The notes beneath the pieces are model-generated. The model made no database searches and was not told the DNA's origin. It saw only the letters and a list, made by a program, of their open reading frames with translations. The position numbers and the translations under genes were made by a program. Of a stretch of DNA of 64,000 nt, positions 23,304 to 34,309 are shown one piece after another. Every line of letters starts with the position of its first letter. Positions within the stretch are counted from its first letter, which is position 1. This DNA is from Hygrophila difformis (taxonomy: Eukaryota > Streptophyta > Magnoliopsida > Lamiales > Acanthaceae), in contig JAOANR010000003.1 of the NCBI GenBank assembly GCA_030278955.1, positions 29,713,227 through 29,777,226 on the forward strand. The letters are read 5' to 3'.

Positions 23304-26300
23304 TTATGTCCCCATAATTGTGTCGGTATCGGTTTGGAACAATGTCGGGTAGCGTTCTCTCATGTCGGATTCTACTTCCCAAGTTGCCGTCTCACTTTCG
23401 TGGTTCGACCAAAGAACCTTGATCATTTTGACGATTTTGTTCCTCGTTACTCATTCCTTAGTGTCGAGAATATGCACTGGGACTTCTTCATAAGTCAAAT
23501 CTTCATCGAGCTCAATTATCTCCGGTTGAAGTACATGTGTCGGGTCCGGCACATACTTCTTTAGTTGTGAGACATTGAAGACATTATGAACTCGATCTAA
23601 TTGCGGCGGTAAAGCCAGTCGGTAGGCTAAATTCCCGACTCGTTCTAGAATCTCGTAAGGTCATATGTATCGAGGACTCAACTTTCCTCGCTTGCCAAAG
23701 CGCATCACCCCCTTCATGGGTGATATCTTTAGCATGACCCTATCTCCCACTTGAAATTCTAGGTCTCGTCGCCTCGTCAGCGTAACTCTTCTGACGGTCT
23801 TGAGCGGCTTTCATTTTTCCTTAAATCAGTTTGATTTGTTGAGCCATGTCTTCGATAAGTTGTGGTCCCACTACCACCGACTTATCATTTTCTTCCCAGC
23901 TCAACGGGCTTCGGCACTTTCGTCCATACAACGCCTCGAAAGGTGTCATGCCAATGCTAGCATGATAGCTATTATTATAAGAGAATTCGATTAAGGGTAA
24001 ATGGGATTCCCAATTTCCCTTAAATTCCAACACGCATGCTCTCAGCATGTCTTCTTGTGTTTGGATTGTTCTCTCGGTTTGACCATCCGTCATTGGTTGG
24101 AATGCGGTGCTCATTTTGATTTGAGTACCGAGAGCCTTTTGTAACTCCGTCCAAAAGTGAGAGACAAATCTACTGTCTCTGTCGGAAATGATGTCATGTG
24201 GTACTCCATGTCGTCGTACCACATTATCAATGTAGGCTCGGGCCAATTGGTCCATAGTCCACGTGTCCTTCATCGGGATAAATATGGCTGTCTTCGTTAG
24301 CCTATCCACAATCACCCAAATCTTGTTCATGCCTTTAGGTGATCGGGGTAATCCCGAGACAAAATCCATTGAGATGCTATCCCACTTCCAACTTGGAATC
24401 TGTAGTGGTTGCATCAGTCCTAAGGGTTTATGTCGCACTGCCTTAACCTTTTGGCAGGTGAGACATTTCGCCACGAAGTCTGCCACTTCCTTCTTCATTC
24501 CCGGCCAACAATAGATCTTCTTCAGATCTTTGTAAAGTTTGTCGCCTCCGGGATGCACTGAATATGGTGTGTTGTGCCCTTCCTCCATCAACCTTTGCTT
24601 CAACTCGGCACATTTAAGGGGCACACACCATCTCCCTTTGAAACGAATGCATCCATCCTCATGGACAGCAAATCCTATTGCCTTTCCTTCGGCAATATAC
24701 CCCCTTATCTTCTCGAGTTTCGCATCGCCCGGTTGGGCGAGCTTAATCTCGTCCAATATTGGGGTTTCTACGACCATGGCGTTGATCGTTTCACTCACTG
24801 TGTCAGGATGCACAAGTTCTAACTCCAATCTTGCTAACTCCATGTACAATGCCGGCGGAATTACCAACGAGTTTATCACGTGTTGGGTTTTCCGACTTAG
24901 GGCATCGGCTACCACATTCGCCTTCCCCTCGTGGTATGCTATCTCTAAATCGTAGTCTTTAATAAGTTCCAACCACCTTCGCTGTCTCAAATTCAACTCC
25001 TTCTGAGTGAATATTTATTTCAAGCTCTTGTGGTCGGTGAACATTCGACACTTCCGCCCATAAAGATAATGCCTCCATATCTTTAGAGCGAAAACGACCG
25101 CTGCCAACTCCAGGTCATGTGTCGGATAATTCTCCTCGTGAGGTTTCAGTTGGCGTGATGCATACGCTACGACTCTCGAGTCTTGCATCAAAACACAACC
25201 TAAACCTTCCTTCGAAGCATCGCTGTAAACTTCGAAGTCACCATTCTCTGATGGTAGTGTTAATACGGGTGTGGTTGTGAGTCGTTTCTTCAGCTCTTGA
25301 AACGCTGTCTCACAAGCCTCTGTCCACACGTATTTTACTCCCTTCTTAAGTAGCTGGGTCAAAGGTCGTGCGATTTTCGAAAAATCCTTCACGAACCGTC
25401 TATAGTACCCGGCTAAGCCAAGGAAACTCCTTATCTCGGTTTGGCTTTTGGGAGTTGCCCATTCAGTTACGGCAGAGACTTTTGTCGGATCCACTGAAAC
25501 TCCATCAGCGGATACTATATGTCCAAGAAATGCTACCTCCTTCAACCAAAAATCGCATTTGGACAGTTTGCCGTATAGCTGATTCTTTCGCAAGGTCCCT
25601 AACACTTGGTGCAAGTGCTGGGCATGCTCCTCCTCGTCTTTCGAGTAGATCAGGATGTCATCAATGAACACCACTACGCACTGATCTAACAGCTCTCGAA
25701 ATACATTGTTCATGAGGTTCATGAACATTGCCGGAGCATCTGTTAACCCAAAGGATAACACTGTGAACTCGTAGTGACCATATCGAGTTCGAAACGCCGT
25801 CTTCGGAATGTCTTTCTCGGCAATTCCCAGCTGGTGATACCCATATCGTAAGTCGATCTTCGAGAATACTGAAGCTCCCTTCAGTTGATCAAATAGATCC
25901 TCTATTCTCGGCAAAGGGTATTTATTCTTGATGGTCACTTAGTTTAATCCTCGGTAATCTATGCAAAGACGTAGTCCTCCATCTTTCTTCTTAACGAATA
26001 AAACCGGTGCTCCCCAGGGGGAAGTACTCGGCCTTATATACCCCTTTCCTAACAGCTCCTCGAGTTGGTCTTTTAACTCCTTCATTTCCAGTGGTGCCAT
26101 CCGGTACGGAGCTTTTGAGACAGGCTCTGTGCCCGGAATGAGATCTATAGTGAACTCAAGATCTCTCTCAGGTGGCATTCCCGGGATGTCTTCAGGAAAC
26201 ACATCCGGGTACTCTCTTACCACTGGTATGCTATCAACCTTGTTCTCTTCCGCCTCAAGGTTGTGCACATAGCACGCATATAGTTCATACCCCTTACGCA

Positions 26301-26756
26301 TCAAGTTACTTAGTTTAAGTGCACTAACGATTTTGTTACTCTTCTTAGGGGGCTGAGAGTAAAAGATAACTCTCTTTCCCCTACTTTTTGACAAGGTGAT
26401 CTTTTGTTTTTGGCATTCGATCACCGCTTTATACTGGGATAACCAATCCATCCCCAGTATGATGTCAAAGTCTCTTAAGTTAAATTCTACTAAGTTCGCG
26501 AAGAATTCTACGTTTTTATCACTATAGGAATTCCGTTATATCGTTTAGAGCAAGATACTACTTCTCCAGAAGGCAGTTGAATTCCTAAGCTAATTCTCTC
26601 GCACTTAGATAGATCTAACTCAGGCACTATCCTTGATGCTATGATCGAGCAACTAGCTCCAGAATCAAATAGAATTCTAAGGGGTGTATTCAAAACGTGA
26701 AATGTACCTGCCATCACTTCTCCTTGCGCAGGCACGTCCGCTTGGTTAACCCATTG
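23304..26756 (-). pseudogene. Element B unit 2 pol: protease to chromodomain-like end
   Basis: Same domain order and near-identical sequence to unit 1. Lesions differ: 1-bp deletions near 26751 and 26514, TAA at 25939-25941 after [12 protein letters not shown] at 25015-25017 after HKSLK in RNase H, TAA at 23821-23823 in the integrase C-terminal part, and a 2-bp deletion near 23773. The integrase zinc site and catalytic core (24996-23824) are otherwise open, and the unit 1 stop after CLTC is absent here. The two units therefore decayed separately after duplication. Confidence 0.95.
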
Positions 26757-28035
26757 AGCCTCCCCACAGGGCGTCCTTGGTTGCCCTGCTGATTCGCATT
26801 CTGCTGCTGGTTTTGCTGTTGGTTTTGATTCTGCGGTGGCGGAGGTCGTTGGTTCTGGTTCTGATTCGGCGGCCTAAATTGGTTTTGAGGGGGTCTATAC
26901 CCCTGGTTATTTCCGTTTCGTCCATTTTGGTTCTGAGGCTGTTCCTGCCCCGTGACCAAGTCATCCCTTTTCGTTATGTTTTCAAGCCTAGTTCGGCACT
27001 CCCGACGTATGTGACCCATTCGACCACATCGGAAGCAGGCGCCCTGTTGAGGGCATCCCCTCGTCAGATGGGGTCGTCCACACCTTGGCAGGGTGGTACG
27101 GGTTCTTCTTGGTTAAACCGTCTCCCATTGTTGTTTTGTTGAGGCCTATTCGACCCTCTCCGCTGTTCGTTCCTTCCAGTGTTGTTCTCGCTTCTCGAGT
27201 CCCGGTTTCTCTTGTCTTGGGGGCCCCTGCTGGACTCCCCACTCACCCTTCTCTTCAGTTGTTGCACACGCGCTACCGCCACAGCGCGGTCATACACAGC
27301 TTGCAAATCGGGGTAGTGTACCCCCGCAATCACCTCGCGAACAGACAGGTTCAGTCCCATCTCGAACTTCTGTGCTTTCTCCGCATCCGTGGGTACGAGT
27401 CTCGGTGCAAATCTCTCTAGCTCCTTGAATCGTGTGTAGTACTCTTGTACGGTTTGGCCTCCCTGCTTCAGTGACAGGAATTCTTCGTACATGGCGGCTT
27501 TAGTACTCAAGGGATAAAATCGATCCCTGAGTAGTTCCATCATCTCCGCCCAAGAGTAGGGCTCGTCATCTTCAGTCAGCTTGGCTTGAGTTGCCTGCCA
27601 CCAGTCGTCCGCTTCGCCTCCCAAGTAGTACGAAGCGACATGCACTCTCTCTCCTTACGGACATTTGACTGCTCCCAGCAGTTTGTCGAAGGTCCGGATC
27701 CATTCCTCCAGTTTGGCTGGATCCTCCTCACCAGCATAGTGGGGTGGCTGGTAGGGATTCATCATAGCCAGATAGTTAGGGCGAGCTTGGGGCGGAGGTA
27801 CCGCTGCAGCTTGACTCTGGTTCACTTGCGCGTTTCCTAGCGCAATCAAAACCTCCTCTATCGTCCGAAGACGATCGCCCACATTGTTAGGTGCGGGGGC
27901 ATCCTGCGCACCTTGGGGTTGTTCCTCTACAGGTTGGGCCGGTTCCGTGACATTTGGAGGTATTTCGGTAGGTGTTTCAGAGATGGTTTGGGGAGCGGGT
28001 TGAGTTCTTCCTCTTCCTCTTCCTCTGGGTGCCAT
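26757..28035 (-). pseudogene. Element B unit 2 gag
   Basis: Starts MAPRGRGRGRTQ. Same gag core and Gln/Asn-rich linker as in unit 1. Broken by TAA at 27655-27657 (Glu codon after AVKCP) and by a 1-bp deletion near 27089 at the first zinc knuckle. The second knuckle region (MGHIRREC) is open in 27019-26757. Confidence 0.92.
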
Positions 28036-28128
28036 TCTGGTACAAATAGGACGGATTAGGACTTGTGAACTTAACATATAGTCTAAGCAATTTCTATAAA
28101 TGTATATGTGTTTTGTAAATTAGCATGT

Positions 28129-30627
28129 TGTAATACCCGTAAATTTCAGAATATAAAAATAGGAATTAATCCAATAGGAGAGAAGGTTTTGTTTCCGAGA
28201 ACCCGTAGACGCGGAAATGCACGGAAGTCAAAGGACGACGAATTAGAACCCGACGGACCAAAACCGACGGTCTTAAGATTTCAAGCATGAAATCAAATTG
28301 AGACGGAATAAATTTATGACGAGAAGCATAATCCGGAAATGACCCGGAAAATCGAGCGCGGAAACGTGGAAGGATAGAAGTCCGAAAGAGAGGAGAAAAA
28401 GACCCGACGGATCGGATTGCACGGACCCGCCCGGACCGCAGTCCAGGCGGGGACCGCGCGCTGGCCGGGCGGGGTTTGGCCAAAAGGCGCGCCAACCCCG
28501 CGTGGCTCCACAGGTTTTGGCAACTTGCGCGTTTTCGGCGATTTCTTACCATAATTCGACCCCCCCGACTTTGGAAAGCAGATTTTGGTCGAGAGGAAAG
28601 CTTTTAGGGCGACCTAGGGCTGCCTCCTCACCCTTTCATCAGTCACAAAAACTCCCTCCACTCTCCCCAAACTCTCCCAAGCCAAAACACTCTCCCGACG
28701 AACTTCCGACGAACTTCCGGCGACTTCCGTCAACCATCGACGACCATAAGCACGTGTAGATCAAGGTCTACACCCCTTAGATCGTTGGTAAGAAGTATCC
28801 AGATTCATCTACTCGTTTTTATCTCCAATTTTTAATCTAACTTTCGAATATTGGACTTGTAATCACGTTCGTGATCGAAGGAGGAAGAGAACGTGTGCAA
28901 GGATCCGTTCGTAGTGTTTTCGGACAAGCCGAGCGACCCTAGGACGACTCAAGAACACAAACACTGTAAGTTGAGCCTTCCATATCAATACGGGTGGTTT
29001 AGGGGCGTCCGATATAGTTGTAATGCGACAAAACGTAAAAACCGAAATTAAAAACCCCAATACGCGCAGTTTTTGAAATCTGTCTAAAACTCATATTTCG
29101 AGGATTCAATCCGGGAAACTCAAAATAGACTTTTAATCCTAACACATAAATCTAGGTTGTGTAAAACTTTCAGACATTTTCGTTAATGTTTGCTATTTTA
29201 AATCGCATCGAAAAGAAACTGTTTTGACAAAACGTGTTTGAAATCTGCCTATGAACATGTCCGAACTTAGTGAGTCTGTTTCTATATTTTGTAGTCCGAT
29301 TTGATCTTTGCAATCTAAATGAAAGTTGTAGATAATTATGTCTAGTATATGTGGTTAAAATTTCAGAATTTTTGGAGTCCATTTGATATGTCAAAAAGCC
29401 AATTTTTCGAACTGTGACAAATCTGTTTCGGGACAGTAAACTGCTTCCGCATTAAACTCGATTTTTGACATGTTTCCTCAACTTATTTCGAGAAAGTTAA
29501 AACACGAAAGTTGTTCCTTAGGGTGCTTTGCATAGACTGTGAAATTTTCAGATTTTTCGGACTTAAACCGAATTTTTAAATTGAAAAGGCGTAAACTGTG
29601 ACGCCAAGTTACTTTTAAATCGAAGGATTTTGAAATTTCGAAACGAACGATCAAAGATTTGAAATACGATACTTCTATACATTTGAAAAACCCCGATACA
29701 TTAAATCTAAACGATACATGAGATACTTGGGTGGAGGATGAGTGCTCTGCAGGGTGCCCCTCTAGGCTTTCTCTTCGGGCCTATAATGGACGAGAGAATT
29801 TGATGAGATATTACGCCAATCGGCGGGAGATACATGGCCTACTCTCTCGGGTTGTCCGTATGGATTTCCCGAGGCTCCGGAGTGGTACTGGGTATGGCAG
29901 ATACGGCTGCGGCCGCCGGATCACCGGCTAAACGAGATACTTACGAAACGGCTGCGGCCGCCGGATCACCGGCTATACAAAACACTGAGAAATGGTTACG
30001 TGACGGGGAAATAAAAGATTTAATATTTTTAAGTATTTATTTATTTTTGCATGTCTTTAAATTATGCATTTAAATTATGTCTTTAAATTTCATATCATGA
30101 CTAAATTGTTATTGTGGATTAAATGCATGTTCAAGTACACAATTAAAATATTATTTCCTTTAAATTTTTTGAATGCATGTTAGGAGTGAAATTTTAAATT
30201 ATCTAATTAAATCCCTTTATTGCTATGTTAGGATCGACTTACTCAGTATTTTATATACTGATAAAATTGTTGTTTTCTCTTTTCCTTTCAGAGTATGAAG
30301 ATAATGCATGAGCATATGCATTGGGGGATGGAAAAACTTTAACATTGTTTTTTTATTGCTTTTATGATACTTGCATAACGGGCATGTAAATCCCGAGTTT
30401 TGGCCATGTCGGCCCACTTTACATTTTCCGCTGCGATATATTATTACTACTACTATGTGTGTGGATGATACTTAATATTATTTTTAAATAGATTCCGGAC
30501 TTGTTTTTAAACCTTTTTGCAATACCTATAGCCTTGCATCTCTTTGGCAAGCTCGGAGAATCCGTGTCTTGCTAAAGAGATGTGGCGGTGACATCCCGGC
30601 CTGGATTATCAAATCCGGAGTGTTACA
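28129..30627 (+). repeat. Element C 5' LTR
   Basis: Begins TGTAATACCCG and ends GAGTGTTACA, the same ends as B. A conserved block from GAGTGCTCTGCAGGGTGCCC (29741) to the GCGGCCGC repeats (29904-29930 and 29949-29975, a 45-bp-period duplication) matches B inside otherwise diverged sequence. TCAG hairpin at 30243-30261 followed by a T/C tract and TTTCAG. U5 hairpin at 30537-30582. Confidence 0.94.
30537..30582 (+). other. Conserved U5 hairpin of the C LTR
   Basis: CATCTCTTTGGCAAG pairs with CTTGCTAAAGAGATG over 15 positions, one of them G-U. The inner loop holds CGGA-GAA-TCCG. The second LTR (38506-38551) has one change, A to G, that keeps a G-U pair. See 12138-12182 for the B version. Confidence 0.75.
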
Positions 30628-30630
30628 AGT

Positions 30631-30643
30631 TGGTATCAAAGCC
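30631..30643 (+). promoter_or_regulatory. Primer binding site, element C
   Basis: TGGTATCAAAGCC, 3 nt after the LTR; the initiator tRNA-Met complement with one change (A for G). Confidence 0.88.
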
Positions 30644-31084
30644 CGGAATATTTTAAAGCTACTATTATTATTATTTTAAAAATATTTTGAACTAAGTATT
30701 ATTTTTAAATTTATTATTATCATTATTATTTTTAAGACCTACTAGTGTCATTATTTTAGCCCAAAATTTGAGCCAAAAAATTTTCCTATCCAATTAGTGT
30801 AATATTTTGAGCCCAAAGGGGGTTAAACTATTTTGACCCAATAATTATTTATTATAAGCCCAACCATTTCGGCCCAAATACCCATGCTTTTATTTCTTAA
30901 GTCCAAATTATTATTTTTGGCCAATATAGAGGCCCAACTTTTTAAATCCATGATTAAATTTAAAAATACATTAAAATTAATTCTTGGGGGGATTGCATAT
31001 GCATATTCATGTAGATTTAAATTCCTGCATATCTTGACTTTTATTCGAAACATGACCTGACTCTAACCTCCTTGTTGACATTAG
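30644..31084 (+). other. Element C leader
   Basis: AT-rich, non-coding. It contains TTGGGGGGATTGCATATGCA near 30983, close to the equivalent B leader motif (GGGGGGAAATCATCATTTGC on the coding strand near 20385). A G-run followed by TGCAT repeats is thus conserved between the two families. Confidence 0.5.
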
Positions 31085-31612
31085 ATGGCCGCCCCAAACG
31101 CGAACATGATCATCCTACTAATGAGGTTGATTGAGGCGTACCTCGAATCTCCTCAAAATGTGAACAACTTCAGACTAAGGGTAGAACAAATGGGAGCTAA
31201 CCTGGGCCACCTAACTAATCTGGGCCAAGCAGGACATCAAGATATAACCCAACTCCAAATCCAAATCAATGAACTCCAGACCCGCGAGACTGAACTTCGG
31301 ACACAGATTGACGACGTAGAGACCCAAGTAGGGGTCGTGGGACATCAACTGCATCATCTGAAGGATGATCTACTTCCACCTGCCGCTCTCGACCCGGGAA
31401 CTCCTCCTGCGGCTAGCCCCGTTGTTGATCCTGTCGCTGTCCCTACAGCCGCCCAACCACCAGTTGTTGTCATTGATCCTGCCCCGGCTGCTGGGCCCAA
31501 TTGGCCAGCGAGCCCAGTATTCCATGGACCCCTTGGCTGGGGTACCATTGAGGAGTCGAGTGATGAGGATGATCCCATGGAGGACCCAACCACCTACACT
31601 CCCTCAGCTTAG
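31085..31612 (+). CDS. ORF0: coiled-coil protein upstream of the gag position (element C)
   Basis: 175 aa, open from ATG to stop. Residues about 1-90 match B ORF0 (VEQMGANLGHLTNL, then ITQLQIQINEL, then KDDLLPP) with heptad-like spacing typical of a coiled coil. The C-terminal half is longer than in B and rich in Pro, Ala and acidic residues (EESSDEDDPMEDP). Although C lost gag, protease and RT, this frame is uninterrupted, which suggests ORF0 or its RNA is useful even to a non-autonomous element. No catalytic motif seen; function unknown. Confidence 0.72.
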   Translation: MAAPNANMIILLMRLIEAYLESPQNVNNFRLRVEQMGANLGHLTNLGQAGHQDITQLQIQINELQTRETELRTQIDDVETQVGVVGHQLHHLKDDLLPPAALDPGTPPAASPVVDPVAVPTAAQPPVVVIDPAPAAGPNWPASPVFHGPLGWGTIEESSDEDDPMEDPTTYTPSA

Positions 31613-32085
31613 GGACCTTTATCGCATTCCTTCTACTATTACCGTTCCTATTTTCCGAACTATTCCTATCCTTGTGATTCCTACAGCTTGTATTGAATAA
31701 CGTTTTCAATTGAGCAATAAAATACAAGCATTTATGTTATATTCTACTTCCATAGTGGCCACATGTATATGTGTATGCACATATTCAGAACCGCATTCCG
31801 TATCCAAACGTATGGTGGGGGACTCAACAGAACAAAAGTACAAGGTATTAATAAGCAAACACCACATATAAATGTTAATCAAACGGGAGTACCTCGAACC
31901 CTAAACCCTGAAATCCCAAGTCATCAATTAACCACAATTCTAGAGTTAACAACCGAAATAGATAATCATGGAGTAACACAACAAAAGCACAAACTATGAA
32001 ACACGGAAATGGAAATCATTGTCTTACAGTCTCATAAGGAAACTACTTCTACTACGCACCCCAAGAGTACCGTAAAAACGAAGGG
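31613..32085. other. Non-coding spacer in element C
   Basis: 473 bp between ORF0 and the antisense gene, whose end faces it. I see no frame, knuckle or repeat in it. It may include the 3' UTR of the antisense gene. Confidence 0.5.
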
Positions 32086-33420
32086 TCACTGATCAGGAGG
32101 CGGGAACTGGCGACGCATGTAGTCGTCCATCTGACGCATGTAGCCATACATGTCAGTCATGGTGGCCTGCTGCTCCGCCTGTCTCATAGTGAGCGTGTCC
32201 ATACGATCCTGATAGAGATCCATCCTAGCATCCAAGGCATCGTAACGAGCATGCCCAGCTGCAAACCCGGCATCTATACTGACACGCATCTCCTGCATCA
32301 TCTGGAGCATCTGCGTCATGTCCTGACCCTGCGGTGGAACCCCACCCTGCTGTGGAACCACAGGAGGAGGAGGTGGCCGCTCTGGAGGAACAACTAAGAT
32401 CAAACCACCATCCTCAGGCTGCGGGTGCAGTATAGCCCGAGGCGCTCCACGACGCAAGGTGCTGCGCCGGGCGGCATAAGACGGAATACGGTAGTGCTCA
32501 CCTGGAGCTAAAGGATAGGGGTCCGTCTCGGGAGGCGTGCGGATCCCCTGGGCAGCGCATAGCCCACAAATGAGGTGTGCGTGAGTGATCACCCTACTCC
32601 CTCGCCCCCGTCGTAAACCCCTCAGGTTATCCGCAATGCACGCGCCCACATTTACCCGACCGCCTCGTGCGATAAAGCAGATAGTCTCAAAGACATGATC
32701 TATGACGATATGACTCCGGGTGATCGGCCGAATGCGTCCTAACCAAAGCTGAGCAAGTACACGCCAAGGAGCATCCAAAGACGTCAGTCGTAGCTCGTGA
32801 GGGTATCCAGTCCGCGGGGGTACCTCGGTACACAAGACACCCCAGGCAGGAGCATAAACCCGTCCCTCTGGCTGTGGCCGGAACGCGCCATCATCTGGAA
32901 GGCCGAAATAGATGTTGATCGCCCGAGCACTGAAGTCTAGGTAACGACCACGAACCCAGACTCGAGAAAGGTCGTCGTCTACCCCAAGACCGCTGATGTT
33001 AGCGATAACCTCCATAGCTAGATAGCCGGAAGCAACGCCGTCGGGATGACGTGCAAGACCGGTCCACTGGAGATGCCCCAAAAGTGCACTGATCCGGTCA
33101 TCACCCATATGATCGGGGAACAAGCCTCGCTCGGGAACGTAAGCCCTCTTTCGACGAAGCTCGTCGAAGTAGAAGTCCTGGGCGGCCATCGTCGAGAAAC
33201 GGAACCTATCATGCCGGCGAGGACGCACCTCGTCAGGGAGATCTCTGAGCCTCGGCACCCGCTCCTCGTACTCCTCGGACTCACTGTCGTCACTGTCGTC
33301 AATATCCGGCATCACCGGAGCGGCAGTGCTAGGGCCGGCTGCATCACGTCGAGTAGCCCGTCTCTTGGCCCCCGGAAGGACCATAAGGAACGCCAAGATG
33401 AACCATAGGAAAAGCAACAT
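32086..33420 (-). CDS. Antisense ORF with putative plant transposon protein domain, carried by element C
   Basis: 444 aa from the ATG at 33420, just after a splice acceptor (TTCGCAG); 33384 (MVLPGAKRRATRRD) is the other likely start. An acidic N-terminal part (DIDDSDDSESEEYEE) is followed by FDELRRKRAYVPERGLFPDH, MEVIANISGLGVDDD, VRGRYLDFSARAINIYFGLP, and SHIVIDHVFETICFIARGGR with VNVGACIADNL. This order matches the plant domain annotated as putative plant transposon protein (Pfam Transposase_32 type), from memory. A Pro-rich and Met/Gln-rich coiled tail ends it (YGYMRQMDDYMRRQF). The frame is fully open inside a dead retrotransposon. It could be a captured transposon or host gene; no enzymatic role is established. 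Confidence 0.75.
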   Translation of the reverse strand: MLLFLWFILAFLMVLPGAKRRATRRDAAGPSTAAPVMPDIDDSDDSESEEYEERVPRLRDLPDEVRPRRHDRFRFSTMAAQDFYFDELRRKRAYVPERGLFPDHMGDDRISALLGHLQWTGLARHPDGVASGYLAMEVIANISGLGVDDDLSRVWVRGRYLDFSARAINIYFGLPDDGAFRPQPEGRVYAPAWGVLCTEVPPRTGYPHELRLTSLDAPWRVLAQLWLGRIRPITRSHIVIDHVFETICFIARGGRVNVGACIADNLRGLRRGRGSRVITHAHLICGLCAAQGIRTPPETDPYPLAPGEHYRIPSYAARRSTLRRGAPRAILHPQPEDGGLILVVPPERPPPPPVVPQQGGVPPQGQDMTQMLQMMQEMRVSIDAGFAAGHARYDALDARMDLYQDRMDTLTMRQAEQQATMTDMYGYMRQMDDYMRRQFPPPDQ

Positions 33421-34300
33421 CCTGCGAACACCCAATATCAAGGGTAAGGCTAATTTTCAACACATTAATTCACAAGCAAAAATACATAAAGGCATCATAA
33501 ATATAAAGTTCCAACAGGGAAAATCTAGGAGGGATTCAGACCCAAAAGTTTATCAATACATATTGGGAGAGGATCAAACCAAGGAATGTGCCCAGATAAA
33601 TTCAAAAAACCCATTGTGGCGTTTCGTAGAACACCTTATGTGCGCAATAAATTAAGTTCAAAAATTTGTTTGTAAACACGTGGCAATTAACCACAAAACC
33701 AAACAATTGCTTGAACAACAAATCGTAATCACAGGTGTCAACAAACAACACCAACGAAACCACTTTCACACCAATAACACCAACAAAATCGAAAATTTCA
33801 TGGTTCCCCTAAAAATCCAAGTTCTAGCAGGAAATTCCACAACTTAGGCATATATATTCATATCAATAGTTCCTAAACAATAGAGATGGCACCAAAGTAC
33901 TACATAAACTCACTAATTCGCGAGAATTAAGCCGAAAATTACAAAACCCCAATTTACATGTCAAAACCCTAATTTCACAATTCAACCAAATTCTAACAAA
34001 TCAAGGCTTAAAACTTGAAATTGGCAAGTGAAAATAGAAGATACATACCTCACAAAGAGAAATCGAAGTCGGAACTAGGAGAATCTGAGCACGAGAGGAC
34101 GGATTTGAGAGGAAGTTGAGAGGAATTTCGGAAGGGGAAAGGAAGAAATGGCTCGCGCGGGGCGCGAGCCCTATTTCTTTACCCTGGGGGCGCCGCGCGG
34201 TGGCCGCGCGCTAAACCCCCAAAACCCGCGCGGACCCCGCGCGGGTCACGAAAAATGAATTTTTTTTTTATTCTCCTTTCCTATGTATTTACCCCTCCTC
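33421..34300 (-). other. Upstream region and probable intron of the antisense gene in element C
   Basis: Minus strand: a pyrimidine-rich leader (CCTCTCAACTTCCTCTC at about 34112) ends at a donor GTGAG/GTATGT (34048-34047), and the acceptor TTCGCAG lies at 33422, so a 627-bp 5' intron is likely. A promoter may lie in 34100-34300, which contains a GC-rich stretch. The antisense intron has survived retrotransposition, as expected because sense transcripts cannot splice it. The junction with pol is near 34305. Confidence 0.5.
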
Positions 34301-34309
34301 TGCTCTACG

